DNA from: Pleurostoma richardsiae
Lineage: Eukaryota > Ascomycota > Sordariomycetes > Calosphaeriales > Pleurostomataceae
Length of the DNA stretch: 64,000 bases
Reading direction: 5' to 3'
Assembly: GCA_030052745.1 (NCBI GenBank)
Contig: JANBVO010000021.1
Coordinates: forward strand, 434,001 to 498,000
How positions within the stretch are numbered: the stretch's first letter is position 1; each line of letters opens with the position of its first letter. The notes under the pieces were generated by a model. The model was not told the DNA's origin and did no database searches. It saw only the letters and a list, made by a program, of their open reading frames with translations. The position numbers and the translations under genes are program-made. Positions 23,029 through 35,318 of the stretch are shown one piece after another.

Positions 23029-24223
23029 ATGTCTGTCGCCGGATGGAACACAAGTGAGTATTTCTATGCCATCGCCCTCCTGTGCCTAGGGGTTTAGCTT
23101 ACTGACGTCGACGCATAGTCGAGTCCGATGCGGTATGTGCAAACCTGCCTCGAAGCTCCAAGCTTGCTATTCTTTCCTTCGGGATGCTACCTAGTTTCTT
23201 CCCCTCTTCAAGCCAAAAAATAAGAGGAAGGCACAAGCTGACTTACCCTGTTACGGTGTGCAGGGAGTATTTACCTACCTTGTCGAGAACCTCGGTGTCA
23301 ATGATGTCCAGTTTGAAGAGCTGCTCTCTCTCGATGCAGACGCCCTCGCGCAGCTGCACCCCGTCTACGGCGTAATCTTCCTCTTCAAGTACCCGACCAA
23401 CGCCCCCTATGCCTCGTCTGACAAGCCCCTCGACGGCACATTTGACCGCGACGCCACCGATCACATATTCTTCGCGAGACAGACGATCCAGAATGCATGT
23501 GGGACGCAGGCTCTGCTGAGCGTGCTCCTCAACAAGAAGGACCAGGGCAGCTCCGATGATCCAGAGCACGTGGACATTGGCCTGACGCTGGAATCCTTCC
23601 GCGACTTCTCCATGGCGCTCCCGGCCGAGATCCGCGGCGAGGCGCTCAGCAACAGCGAGCTGATCCGGGACGTGCACAACAGCTTCGCGCGGAGCAGCCC
23701 CTTCGTCGACGAGACGCAGCGCGCGGAGAGCGACGAGAGCGAGGACGCCTTCCACTTCGTCGCGTACACGCCCATCAACGGCGTGCTCTACGAGCTCGAC
23801 GGCCTGCAGCCCGCGCCCATCAGCCACGGCCCCTGCTCGCAGGAGGACTTCCCCCGCCGGGTCATGGACGTGCTCCAGCGCCGCATCGCCCGCTACGAGG
23901 CCAGCGAGATCCGCTTCAACCTGCTGGCCATGGTGCGCGACCTGCGGATCCGCGCCCGGGAGCTCGGCGACTACGAGCTGCTCGCCCGCGAGGAGACCAA
24001 GCGCAGGGACTGGCGCTTCGAGAACGCGCTGCGGCGGCACAACTTTGTGGGGTTCGCGAATGAGGTGCTCAGGGGCGCCGTGGTGGCGAAACTGAAGGAG
24101 GGAGGGGAGGCGGGGTACCGGAAGTGGATCGATGACGGGAAGGCGAAGATGCAGAAGAGAGTAGAGGAGCGGAGGAAGGGCGGTGGTGGCGGCGGCGGAG
24201 GCGACACCGAGATGGAGGGCTGA
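23029..24223 (+). CDS. uch2: ubiquitin C-terminal hydrolase, UCHL5/Uch37 (Uch2) family
   Basis: Three exons, 23029-23053, a 14-nt micro-exon 23119-23132, and 23264-24223, encode 332 aa. The micro-exon joins TTGT-free short ends to give WNTIESDAGVFTYL, the standard UCH N terminus. The peptidase C12 catalytic set is complete: Gln86, Cys92 in QNACGTQALL, His177 in DAFHFVAYTP and Asp192 in LYELDGLQ. The C-terminal tail from about 225 to 300 matches the UCHL5 extension (ending near AGYRKWIDDG) that in other organisms binds Rpn13 on the proteasome; a Lys/Arg stretch and an eight-glycine run close the protein. Role: trimming ubiquitin at the 26S proteasome lid. Convergent with the GH115 gene downstream. 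Confidence 0.95.
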
Positions 24224-24637
24224 TGACGATCGTGCCTTTCCCCTTTGCTTGCGATGATTTACCCGTCTTCTCTATCAGGCGTGCATAGACGGCGAATGCG
24301 TTGGTTGGCCTGGCGCGAAGGTTTTTTCTCAGGTTATTTGCGACGTTGTACTGGACGGTTGGAATGATACACACAGGTAAGACAGAAAGGCAAAAAGACA
24401 CACCGTCGGTGCGCGGCCCATTCCATATTGTCTGGGATTTCTACGTCCGCTCTTGTGGGAACTTGTTTCTTGTGATGAGTTCTTACAAGCCTAGAACAAG
24501 GCTACCTGGAGCGGATGATTTTTGAGAGCTGAGCGAACCTTGAGGCCAGGGTACGCTGCCCAGGGGCTGAACCACGGTTCCTTAAGTACTGCGAGAGTCC
24601 CAGATGTATCACGATGACAAGAAGACCCCAAGGCTCC
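24224..24637. other. convergent 3' region between uch2 and GH115
   Basis: 414 bp holding both 3' ends. No gene or repeat seen. Confidence 0.5.
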
Positions 24638-27600
24638 CTAGCCGCCCACGATCACGCTCTCCGGCGGCCCCAGCGCGCTCGACTTCAGACCGCCGACATC
24701 CAGCACGAGCTTCGTGAGCACCATCGTCGGCCCCAGCAGCCACACCCTCAGCTCGTGCTCCCCCGCCGGCAGGGCCCCCACCCGCGCCGTGCTCACCCTC
24801 GCGTTGGCGACCACCGCGTCCGCCCACCCCGCCGGCTCGCTCCCCGCGTCTGCCACCGGCACCGGCTGCACCGTCGCGACCGCGGTCCCGTTGATCGAGA
24901 AGGCGAACCGGCCCGCCCCGGCCGGGTCCGCGTTCTCTGAGGGCGAGAGGTACACCGCTAGGCTGGCCTGTGCGGCGGTGGAGAAGGTGTAGAACGGGTA
25001 CACGAGGGCGGGGCCCTTCCCGGGGTCCTGCAGGGGCGTGGACGGGTCGAGGCGCACGCCGGAGAGCGTCCGTCCGTAGTCTGGGAGGGTGCGGTACGCG
25101 TCGGAAGAGGAGGCGCTGTGGTGCTCCGCCTCGATGGAAACGACGCCGCCGGCCTCGACGTGCCCACGGAAGCTGGCCGGTGCGGCGGCGTTGCGCAGTG
25201 GGACGACAACCACCGCGGTGCGGCCGTTCGTGGTGTCCTTGATAGTCAGGCTTGCGGCGCTGGAACCGGCTGGCGCGGAGGTCCAGTCGATGCTGATCAG
25301 CGACCGGACGTCTGTGGCGTTGCCCGGCGCGGCGATGGTGCCTTGGCTGACCGAGGGCTGCACGTGGGACACGTTGGAGGTGATGGTGTAGGAGAAGGTA
25401 CCGTTGTCCCGCGCGAAGACCTCCAGCCACGGCTGCGCCGCCGGCGGTAGGTACGGGCTCACCGCGCCGAGGGCGAGCGTCTGCGCAGTCGGGAAGAAAC
25501 TACTGCCCCCTTGCACGGCGACGCCCATGATGGCGGCCCGCGACGCGGCGCTGCTGGCCACGTAGCTCGCGCGCGGCATGGTGTTGGCCCCCGGGTCCTG
25601 CCAGCTGGTGTACCCGATGTGCACCTGGTCCATCATGTGGTTCCACTTACCGCCCAGCAGGGCGTGGTAGCGCCTCGTGAGGGCCGCGTCGGCGGCGAAC
25701 GCCGCCCGCGCGCCGTCGGCCATGGCGTTGGCGCTGACGCGGTGCTGCGCCGCGTACTGGCTCGCGATCGCCGTCTTGGCGTAGACCTCGTGGACGGTCC
25801 TGCCGGCCAGCACGGGGTGCAGCACGAGCTCGAAGAAGGCGGGCTGCGTCCCGGCGGGGAGGCCGTCGTGGGCGGCCTGGGCGCGGTCTGCGAGGGCGGC
25901 CCACTCGGCGTAGTTGCGCTCGGCCTCGTTGTAGTTGGCGGTGCTTAAGGCGAAGGGCGTCATGCTTAGGTCCTCGTACTTGCGGCGCGCGGTCAGTGTC
26001 CCGTAGGTCGTCATGATCCCGGCGGCCTCGGCGGCAGCGCTGGCGCCGAACTGCCGGCTACTCCACGATTGGAGCCAGGCTTGGGTGGTTGTCGGGTCCT
26101 GGAAGCGGTTCATGTCCCAAGCCATTGCCAAGAAGTGGGCTGTTGGGAGTTCCTAGCCATCATAGTTAGGCCAGGTTGGTTCAGCGACCGTGAACTCTTT
26201 CTCCTCCTTCTGCGTGTCTGAAACTTTTGAGCGGCATTCATACGTACCAGGCCTTTAAGGTCTCCTACATTGGCGATCCAGATGGTTTGGACGCCTCTCT
26301 CATATGCCAGGCTCATCTGCTCCCAGGTCTTTTGGAGCTGGATGCTATTGATCCACTTGTAGTTACGCGGGTCTCCCACGTAGTCGAAGTGATAGTACAT
26401 GCCCGATCCGCCTCGTCTGGTGGTCTCTTTGGCGGTAGGGATCCGGCGGATATTCCCCCGGTTGTCGTCCGACCAGAGGAGAGTAACGTCGTCTGAGACA
26501 TTCATGCCCTTCTGCCAGTACCCAGGAACTTCCTACCGTACGAGTGCAGCGCTCAGTTTTTCCATTTTCCCTTGTTATTGCCCTGGAAATGGAGTCTCAC
26601 CTTGTACATGACCCATGCCTGCGGGATTGTCGATAGATCTCGGCCCAAGGTCTTCACCAGAGCCGATTGCTGCCAGTGTATGACCTCCTCCAATGCAGAA
26701 GACGTAAGAGTAGCGGATGCGGCATCCCCTGACCCTCGCATGCCCAATGTATAGACCGTGCTCCAGTCCTTGGACCTCGTGACGCCTTCCTGCATGAATG
26801 ACTGCACGTTCGCCTTGTTGCTCCGCCAGTCCCAGGCTCCTTTCATGAATCGTGACTGTTCCTTATCAGCGCGGGCCATGGGCTCATGATGGCTCGTCCC
26901 CATATACACGCCATACATGGTCGCGGTGGGTCCATTGTTGGCGTCGTCGAGATAGAACATCGACGACCACATGGCCGGCCAGACGTAGTTCGCCTTGAGG
27001 CGCAGAACGAGCTCGAAGACCCGCTTGTAGAAGTCGGTCACGAAGGGGCTCCCGTACTGAGAAGACTTAAACTTCTCCGCGCCCCAGCTTGTCAAGCATG
27101 GCGACTCGTCGTTGAAAAAGATGCCACGGAACTTGACTGACGGCGGGCCCTCCGTGTGCACAGCATTGTTGACGTAGATATGGTCTCTCTTGGTAGGAGG
27201 CACATCTGCCCACCAGTACCATGGCGACACCCCGATCCGTTCTGAGACATCGTAGATACCGAATATGGTTCCTCTCATGTCAGAACCGGCGATCACGAAG
27301 GCCGCATCCCTGCCGTCCCAGGGAGTGGGAATCACCTCGTAGGAGAAAGTCTCCCATTTGTTAGCGATAGCAGTCGTGTTAAGCGAACCAGAAGATCCAG
27401 AATTTCTCAGCAGGTCCGAACGTTCCGCAGTGCCTATAATCATAAGAGGGCTGGAGCTGTTCGCCGCGGTCATCGCCTTCCAGTCAGACTGCACGACCGT
27501 CGCGTTGGTCCCGAGGACACGCCCAAAGTCGGCGGCTAGGTCATTCGCCGCGCGAAGAACACCAGGGTACTCGTCGAACGATACTCGTATCTCAGGAATA

Positions 27601-27743
27601 ACATCTGACCCGGCCAGCTGGTACGCGGTTCCTCCATCGGCGGAGAAGGCAAATGGCCATGACTCTGGGTCGTCGGCCAATGCCTTACCTGAAATGCCCA
27701 CGACCATAGCAGTAAGGAAGATTGGAAGCACAAATAGGGCCAT
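24638..27743 (-). CDS. secreted GH115 xylan alpha-1,2-glucuronidase
   Basis: Exons 27743-26601, 26532-26248 and 26152-24638 (introns of 68 and 95 nt, all phase 0) give 980 aa, normal for family GH115. The ATG at 27743 was chosen because it is the first true ATG and begins a clean signal peptide (MALFVLPIFLTAMVVGISG, cleavage after ALA). Family hallmarks include NYVWPAMWSSMFYLDD, TLLWSDDNRGNIRRIP and GMYYHFDYVGDPRNYKWIN. The last exon carries the all-helical middle part and the C-terminal beta-sandwich region. GH115 enzymes remove (4-O-methyl-)glucuronic acid from xylan, so the product is probably an extracellular hemicellulase. The last exon is far more GC-rich than the first two. Several long antisense frames over it are shadows of that composition. 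Confidence 0.96.
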
Positions 27744-30159
27744 GACGCAGCGATCGGCATTGTCTTCTTTCGCTTTCCCCAATCACTGGGGTAGGAGAAG
27801 GCATCGCGAGGGATGTCATTTAAGGACAATGAAGTCCTCTGGTTCGTAGCGGAGGTCCCAGTGCCACTGCCGCTCTGAGGAGATATTAAATGGAATTTGG
27901 TTAATTGGCCGGGTTATATCGCTGGTGCCTTCAGTACGGACTACATACATCCGGCTGGGAGGTCGAGGGGCAGACGCACCGGCGCCGTGACAAGAAGAAA
28001 TGAAGGGTAAGCCGTCAGCACTCATCTGCGAAGCATATAGTGCCTGTGATTGAGCATTGGAAGACAGAGGGACTGGCGATCACTGTCCAGACAGAAAGAG
28101 AAGCCTTTGGGCCTGGTGCTATCCCACTACCCACGCTTGTGGTTCGATGGCTTGGCCGAGTAACAGAAAGAAGTTGAAATCATAACCCGCGACCCGGACA
28201 GCACAAGCCGGGCCGGCCCCAGGATGCCGATTGTCCCTTTGACAGCTTGGATGACGCGCCAAGATTGTCGCGGCTTCCCGTGAGACTCCATGTGAGGAGA
28301 GGGGCAGACATCGATGGTCTAGCGTCTAGTTTAGCTTCGTCCTTGCCGCGGAGGAGGCTCTTAAGGGATGAGCGTTCGAAGCTCCATCTAGAAAAGGCTG
28401 AGGTATGCACAACGACTATTGTCGGCGCCAGAGACAGACCGGGCGAGTCGAGGGAGGTTCTAGTCCCTCGCGCACGTCTAGCTTAGTAGTTAGCCTACAA
28501 ACATACAAGCTGTAGCCCCTGGCCGGTTCCCGTGTTGTTGTTCCGGCGCAGGGGTTTTAATTGGGACGCGAACTGCACGCGCGCCGAACCACAAGCGTGG
28601 ACTGTCTCGTGCGCTCCCAGCCTATCAAGTGACAGGCGGGGTCGGGTCGACCGCGTGCGTGGCCCCTGAGTGTCGAGACGGCTCTGTTGATGTCAGAGAC
28701 GCTGGCATGGCTGGCCAGTCGGGCACAGGCCCGGCGCCGTTGGAATGCTGCTGCGGCGCCCGCCTCGCCGTGTTCGGGGCCACAGGTCAAAACAAACAAG
28801 CATCGGTCCGCCGCTCTGGCGTCGTCGGGTCTCCCTTCCCTCTGCGCAGCTTCTCGCGCACACGGTGATGGGAAGGCAAGGAGGGCGGAGCGAGATGCAC
28901 GCGAACACACAACACGGCGGCTCTACGACCGCTAGAGTTTCGGCCACGCTGTCACTTCTTCTTGTTGTCGACGCGCTGATGCTTAGCGATGTCTGGATAG
29001 TTGAGCAGAGCCCCAACCCCCTTGACAAAGCCTAGTCACGACCACGACTCCGTTCGGGCTACGTAGCTGTCTCTGGCGCTGTTTGAGGCGGAGAGACAGG
29101 CGACGACTCCATCCAAACAGTGTTAACCATAAGCCCCATCATGGATGGCAACGAAGCAATCTGTAGGCTCTGGCTCACGCCCACTCTAGAAATTTGCGGA
29201 GCTCCAAATAGGACACCTTAACCAGCAAAAAAGACGTGCTCTAGCGATTACCAGCCACCCATAATAAACAAACAGTGCAGCGATGTTCCGTAACTAGATG
29301 CAGCTTACCTAATGTATCTGGGTGGGATGAAACGACACAGATATGCATGGCATTTGCTTGACATAATTTGTATGTACGCTATGTACCGCCTCTATCCATG
29401 CATACCACGATGCGGGGAGTGCTTTATGGTAATTGAATGGGTGACTCGATACATTCGAGTGTCGAAGAGCAAGCAGGCATCACGGGGGAGCATGGCTTTG
29501 TTATGATAGGCGCCGCGCCCAAGTTTCAACCGCGCTGAAAGGGAGGCCCCAGGGCTCGCGGAGCGACTGGCGGGGATCTTCCCTTTCATTTTTCGGGAGG
29601 CAGAAAAGCGGGCTAATCCCAATCGGGCGCCCGCCCGGCAAGCTCCCACCTCTCCTCCTTAGCGCGACGGCTCCCAGGTTCGCTTCGCTTGTTCGCCATC
29701 TCCAACCTCACTCAACCCATCATCATCATCATCTACCGCCCTAGGCCGACCTCCTCCTGCTCCTCGCAACACCTCACTCCGCCGCCATATCGTTATTATT
29801 CCAGCCGACAAACCCCGAGGACCTGCAAAATTCCCGCATATCTCGAGATATTGCTTTTCCACACGCTTGCACTCGAGACGACGCTTCATCCCGCCCCCAT
29901 CAGACCCAGAATGCGATAGGCTCCATCTCCCACGACTAGGAGACGGTGGCATTGGAGGAAGGCGCTCACCCTACGCCTGGCCTGTCGACAACACCAGCAC
30001 AGCAGTCATCACGGCCTCACAGCCTGCGCGCAAAGCTGTCCTCCGCCAGGTGGACTCTCGACGCCTTTCGCCACATCTACGAGCGCTCTCGCCGTCGACC
30101 AGCCGCCTTGACCTTCCTTACCTCAATTACAACCCCGCACCACACTGCTGCCTATCAAG
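27744..30159. other. 2.4 kb divergent interval between GH115 and cdh1
   Basis: No gene supported. Scattered short frames at 28.2-29.0 kb lack domains. It is presumably promoter DNA for the GH115 gene on the left and the leader of the Cdh1 gene on the right; the latter is C-rich with a short CAT repeat. Confidence 0.45.
29718..29733. repeat. short (CAT)n repeat
   Basis: Five consecutive CAT/ATC units in the C-rich leader upstream of the Cdh1 gene. Confidence 0.8.
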
Positions 30160-32131
30160 ATGACCCTGGAAACGGACACAATGCGTGGCCCTGGGTGGTC
30201 GGCACCGTCTAAAAGACCTATTGCCGATTCCCACAGCCCGGTGAGGGCCAGCCCCGCAAGACTGGCTACTCCCCCGCCGCCATCGGATCGCGGACACCTC
30301 GAGGTGAGGCAGAACGCAGACAGCGGAAATGCCAGGCACTCTCGCCAGAGTATGAGGAGTAGCGATACTGGCCGGAGCGGTCTAGATACCGATGCGGTCG
30401 ATCAGGCTCTCCGCCGGGAGATAGGCCGGACACAAAGAGCCAGCACGCCTGGCGGTAGTCCGCACAGGAAACGGCAGAGAATCAATGGCGACAGGTGAGT
30501 TGGCACATCCATTGATTAAGCCGGGGCTAGCTTCCGCTTGCCAACTTGATGGGATTGGAGACTGACCGACATCGTCTCTAGGTTCATTCCCACGAGGTCG
30601 GGGCAAGACTTGCAGGCCAGCTTCAGTCTGTTGCATGAAGACGGTTCGCCTGCGACGCCCTCTAGGCAGAAGAAGCGTACCCCGCATGGTGAACTGCACT
30701 TCCAGAGGAGTAAGCAGTTGTCGGTTTTCATACTCATCGCCCTTGCTAATGGTATCTGTAGCGGAAGAGGCGAACCGGACCTTCTCTACGCTCCTCCGTG
30801 CCGAGCTTTTTGATAATTCAATACCACAGACCACCCCTCCGACTCTCTCACCAGACCATACAGCGCCCGGATCATCACATGGCACTAATGTCCTTGACGG
30901 CACAAGATCTCATACCCCTCCAAATAATACATCGGCGTCATTACCACCATCCATGACTCCATCAACGCCACATAAGAACCTGTTCACTTACATGTCTCCG
31001 CGCCACCAAAGCAGTATTGGCGGCCATCTGACGCCCTCCAGGACACCCCAGAGTCGCCACGGCCCCAATCTGGATACCCGCTCCGAGATCTACAGCTTGT
31101 CGCCTGTGAGATTCGGTAGCCAGCAGATGCTCCTTAGTCCGAGGAGACAGCCACGGGCCGTCAGTAAAGTACCATACAAGGTCCTGGATGCCCCGGAGCT
31201 GGCGGACGATTTCTACCTGAATCTCGTGGATTGGGGCAGCGCCAACGTCCTCGGCGTTGGGCTCGGCTCTAGTGTGTACATGTGGAATGCGCAAACCAGC
31301 CGGGTAAACAAGTTGTGCACATTAGAAGACGATACCGTGACCAGTGTATCGTGGATTCAGAAGGGCACGCACATCGCTATCGGGACTGGAAAGGGGCTAG
31401 TCCAGATTTGGGATGCGGAGAGAACGCGGAGACTGAGGACCATGACTGGACATACCGGTAGAGTCGGATCTCTCGCTTGGAACACCCATATTCTCACGTC
31501 GGGTTCCCGCGATCGTCTGATTTACCACCGGGATGTCCGGGCACCGGATCAGTGGCTCCGGAAGTTGGTGGGCCACAAGCAGGAGGTCTGCGGTCTAAAG
31601 TGGAACTGCGATGACGGACAGTTGGCGAGCGGCGGCAACGACAACAAGCTGATGGTCTGGGACAAGCTCTCGGAAACACCTTTGTGGAAGTTTTCAGACC
31701 ACACCGCAGCCGTAAAAGCGATAGCGTGGTCGCCACACCAGCGAGGGCTCCTGGCCTCCGGAGGCGGTACGGCTGACCGGAGGATAATCTTCCACGACAC
31801 AGTCAGGGGAACGGTTATCAACGAAGTCGATACCGGCAGCCAGGTCTGCAACATCGCGTGGTCCAAAAACTCGAACGAGATTGTGTCGACGCACGGATAC
31901 AGCCAGAACCAGATAGTGGTCTGGAAGTACCCGTCCATGACACAGGTGGTCAGCCTCACTGGCCACACGTACAGAGTCCTATATCTGGCGATGAGTCCAG
32001 ACGGCCGCACCGTGGTCACCGGAGCGGGAGACGAGACCCTGCGGTTCTGGAACGTATTCGGCCGGAGACCAGGCGCAAGGGACGATAACGATGGCGGCGG
32101 CCGTCTGGCGGAATGGGGCGTGATCCGATGA
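30160..32131 (+). CDS. cdh1: Cdh1/Fizzy-related APC/C activator (WD40)
   Basis: Exons 30160-30494, 30582-30709 and 30762-32131 give 610 aa. The C-box that docks on the anaphase-promoting complex reads DRFIPTR at residues 111-117 and spans the first splice junction. A Ser/Pro-rich region with many SP/TP sites (likely CDK targets) follows, then KVPYKVLDAPELADDFY and LVDWGSANVLGVGLGSSVY, which are diagnostic of Cdh1 rather than Cdc20, leading into a seven-bladed WD40 propeller (about 300-590). The protein ends in Ile-Arg, the IR tail that binds APC3. Role: substrate recruitment to the APC/C in late mitosis and G1. The phospho-site-rich N terminus suggests CDK inhibition as in other eukaryotes. 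Confidence 0.96.
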
Positions 32132-33524
32132 GCGAGCGACGACAGGGCTTCGCTGATATCTCAACTCATCAACCTGTGCCAACATAACTCTCGTGCATCA
32201 GCTCGAGACTAACCCCCCCGGCTCAACCATCATCTCGATGTGTTCTTAATCTCCCCTTCATCTTGCTGAAGACGAAGCTACTTTGACGATTCGGACGATG
32301 AAATACCCCCTCATGTTCGTTTGCTTTGGCGTCTTCACTGTGCTGCATCCGGCGGCGTTTACTCTTTTTGGGATTTTCTTGGTCGGCTCGGTTTTTTGTT
32401 TGTTTTTCTTTATGGTCACTCTCCCCTGGGAAAGACTTGCGGGTGCAGCGGTGCCTCCAATGTTCTGGGGGTCGAATGGGTTTGGCCTGCATCAGGACTG
32501 GGGATGGAGAACGGGAAGGAAGTGTTTGGGTCGGGAATGACGGAGGCTCGAACAGACGAGCTGTCGGCTGGCTAAGGTGTCTTTCTGCTTCGGGGCGTTG
32601 GATGGCGGCCACACGGGGGGGATTCCAGACTCGTTCTAGGGGTGTTTCCTCCGGACGGGCTGGTCAGTGTCCATATGCGGAGGGCCGGGGCTGGGCGGGA
32701 TACGGAGCGAGCGGGAGAAGGTTACAAGCCATCAGCGTCATGTGCTTGAATGTGGCTTGTCGATGTAGCTCCTCATAGCGACTAAAGCAAGCGGTCAAAT
32801 TATGTGTATCAACAACACTACATACCGTCTTCTTGGCTCTTCGTCTCGTATACGGAGAGTGACTGTCGCAAATTTACGGGAAATGTGAAAGTACGACTAC
32901 AATTGTGGCCCATTTATATCCAGGAGTCAGCATCCAGATCTCAAGAGTTCTGTAGGTTCGTTTGCTTGTTACATGGACTTTATCGACGACTCTTTCATCC
33001 TGCTTTCCTGACTCTCCCTCCTCTCCTCCAGTCCGCTGTCATTCCTCCTCCCAACGCCTCAAGCATGCATCTAGGCGAGGCACGCCCCACAAACCCGTCT
33101 CGACTATCCCACCTCCGCAGTATCCTACAACCATCTGACCAGCCTCCACTAGTGCCACGCCGCGCAGCATCGACGACATGCATTGAAGCCGATGGGAACA
33201 CCAGTCTCCAAGGGGGGGGATTGGGTATAATATACTGACGACAAGAATGCATGGGAGAAAATGGCAGGGCATCAAACGAAACCAGCAAGCTCATCATCGA
33301 GACCGCAACTTTGCCCCACAGAATAGAAACAATGGAGGCCCCGGATCAAAAACACCATGTACACGCAAAACTCCTTGCAAAGGCCCCAGAGACGAAAAAG
33401 ACAAAGCTCCTGGTCATCCAGGAGCAAAAGAAGAAGACTGTTCTGAAACATTGCTCATAACGACTGCATTCCATGGGTAACATAGTCCAGCCTCGACGTG
33501 TATAAAGGCGGGAATGGTCCCATA
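32132..33524. other. convergent 3' interval between cdh1 and gpc1
   Basis: 1.4 kb without a supportable gene. A short hydrophobic frame around 32283-32540 has no supporting context and is read as 3' UTR. Confidence 0.5.
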
Positions 33525-35318
33525 TTACGAGTCCGTCGCCTCGCTCCCCTTCCTCTCCCTCACCACGTCCGCCACGCCCCCGTCGATGCCCGAGGCCGAC
33601 GCGTCGCTGCTGCTCCTCTCGTCGCTGAGCAGCGGGATGCTGTCGACGCCCACGTCCTGCGTGTCGCCGACGATCTCCGCCATCAGCCCGCCCGACTTGG
33701 GCCGCGCCGGCCGGTCGCTCCCGGGGTCGACGACGGACGGCGCCTCGGCGTGCGGCGTCATCAGCGGCGAGGGCGCGCCGTGCGGCTCCGGGCTGGTCTG
33801 CCACTTCGACACCTCGGCCTTGAGCGCCTCGAGCTCCTTCTGGAACCGCTTGCCGAAGACGTCGATGTAGAAGGTCGCGCCGTTGTAGATGCTCCACGTG
33901 AACACGGCGAGCAGGAACGTTGCCGACGCCCACCGGTAGCGGAACCAGATCGGGCAGGGGAACATGGTCACCACGGCGTAGAGGTACTGGATCAGCATGA
34001 AGGCCGACTCCTGCAGGACCTCGGGCAGGGAGAGGACGAGCCGGCCGATCCAGGTCTTGGAGTACGACTTGCGGAGCCAGGTGAAGGACGTGGGGCGGCC
34101 GGCAGCGATCTTCTCGCGCCGGCGGACGGTGATGAAAAAGTAGTACGCCAGCTGCCAGACGGCGTAGGGAATTGTGCTCCACGCCAGCATAGAAAACTCG
34201 TTGGCGTATGCGGTCGGACTGCCCGGAGGCGAGTTCTTGATCGTCCAGATAGCGGGGAAGCGCTCCTTCTGCTTCTCAGGCGGTAAGAGATGTACGATGC
34301 AGTGCAGAGTCACGCAGGGCATGATGTGAATAAAGAGCGAGGTGACCTTATCGAAGCTGTGGAAGACGAGCGAATTCCGCCACATGACGATGGCCACGGC
34401 GTTGTTTCCGAAGGCGAGGCAGTAAACCGCCGTGAAAAGCCGCTTTGACCCGGGGAACACCCATAGACTGAGCATGAGGAGGAAGTTAACGAAGTAGCAG
34501 AGGTCGGCCAGGAAGTAATGGTAGCCTCTCCGGTGGTAGGTGACAAAGCGGATAGGCATGAAATAGAGGATCTGAACAGTGTACCAGAGATGGAAGTACT
34601 CCGGGAATGCCCCTATCAGATATCCGCTGACGAAGATGTTCATAACGCCGAAAATGAAGGAGACCTTCTCCCTCATGGTGATGATTTTCGTGTCGTTCCA
34701 TTGCCGCCCGAGCTTATCGACGCTCTTCCGCATCCGACTCCGGTACCTTTCCAGTTGCTCCTCCGCCGTGGGAACTCGCTTCCTCCATTCTTCCACCATG
34801 CGCTCACGCGCCATCTCACTCCGCGACTTGAACGCGTCTCTTGACTTCCGGATCTTTTCCGTCTGTGCCGAGATGCCTTTCGACAGCTTCTCCAGTTGCT
34901 GGGGTAGCGCAAAGTTGTCAAGGATGTCAAGCATAGTCAAGCGATCGAGTGGCGGGAAGGCCTCCCAGTCCTCCTGATAGGAACTGCTCCCCGAGAATGA
35001 TGGGTTCCTTGATATCCTGGGGCTTTTCGAGCCGGGTGTCGTGGGACCCATAGTTGGCGTATCCGTGACGGCATGCTCGGGAGGTGATGCGCTTAGACCG
35101 GGGGTATCGCTCGGATCAGGGGTCAAGGCCGTCTCGCTGTCTGTCGTCGAGGGAGCATCGGACCGGTTGCCCGAGATGGGAATCGGGAGTGTCTCTGATT
35201 CCGCCGCTTCTGCCATAATGTGGTCGCTTATTGTGCGCCTGTGATATTTGCGCTGATCGTTGTGGAAGGAGACCTTGCGAAGAGCTTCGGCCCCTCTGAG
35301 GAGTAGCACGTCAGCCAT
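33525..35318 (-). CDS. gpc1: glycerophosphocholine acyltransferase Gpc1
   Basis: Single exon, 597 aa, starting at the first true ATG (35318, MADVLLLRGAEALRKV). It belongs to the DUF2838 / yeast Ygr149w family, multi-pass membrane enzymes that acylate glycerophosphocholine to lysophosphatidylcholine in phosphatidylcholine remodelling. The N-terminal ~110 residues are Ser/Thr/Pro-rich; a basic helical region (about 130-220) precedes a polytopic core at about 220-480. Conserved stretches include FPEYFHLWYTVQILYFMPIR, HRRGYHYFLADLCYFVN and HIMPCVTLHCIVHLLPPEK. A short basic loop and hydrophilic Ser-rich tail follow. It is transcribed away from smc1 across a shared 1.3 kb interval. Confidence 0.93.
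   Translation of the reverse strand: MADVLLLRGAEALRKVSFHNDQRKYHRRTISDHIMAEAAESETLPIPISGNRSDAPSTTDSETALTPDPSDTPGLSASPPEHAVTDTPTMGPTTPGSKSPRISRNPSFSGSSSYQEDWEAFPPLDRLTMLDILDNFALPQQLEKLSKGISAQTEKIRKSRDAFKSRSEMARERMVEEWRKRVPTAEEQLERYRSRMRKSVDKLGRQWNDTKIITMREKVSFIFGVMNIFVSGYLIGAFPEYFHLWYTVQILYFMPIRFVTYHRRGYHYFLADLCYFVNFLLMLSLWVFPGSKRLFTAVYCLAFGNNAVAIVMWRNSLVFHSFDKVTSLFIHIMPCVTLHCIVHLLPPEKQKERFPAIWTIKNSPPGSPTAYANEFSMLAWSTIPYAVWQLAYYFFITVRRREKIAAGRPTSFTWLRKSYSKTWIGRLVLSLPEVLQESAFMLIQYLYAVVTMFPCPIWFRYRWASATFLLAVFTWSIYNGATFYIDVFGKRFQKELEALKAEVSKWQTSPEPHGAPSPLMTPHAEAPSVVDPGSDRPARPKSGGLMAEIVGDTQDVGVDSIPLLSDERSSSDASASGIDGGVADVVRERKGSEATDS

Noticed and set aside
23243-24040. 265-codon frame antisense to the UCH gene
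   Set aside because: Ala/Val/Leu-rich antisense shadow of a GC3-biased coding exon.
24609-25430. Long minus-strand frame (273 codons) in another frame of GH115
   Set aside because: Arg/Gly/Ala-rich shadow of a very GC-rich exon; the GH115 frame explains the sequence.
28140-28175. tRNA-like words (TTCGATGG, TGGCCGAGT)
   Set aside because: No cloverleaf could be built around them, so no tRNA is called.
33498-34286. 262-codon plus-strand frame over gpc1
   Set aside because: Antisense shadow with Arg/Pro/Ala composition; gpc1 has clear family motifs on the other strand.
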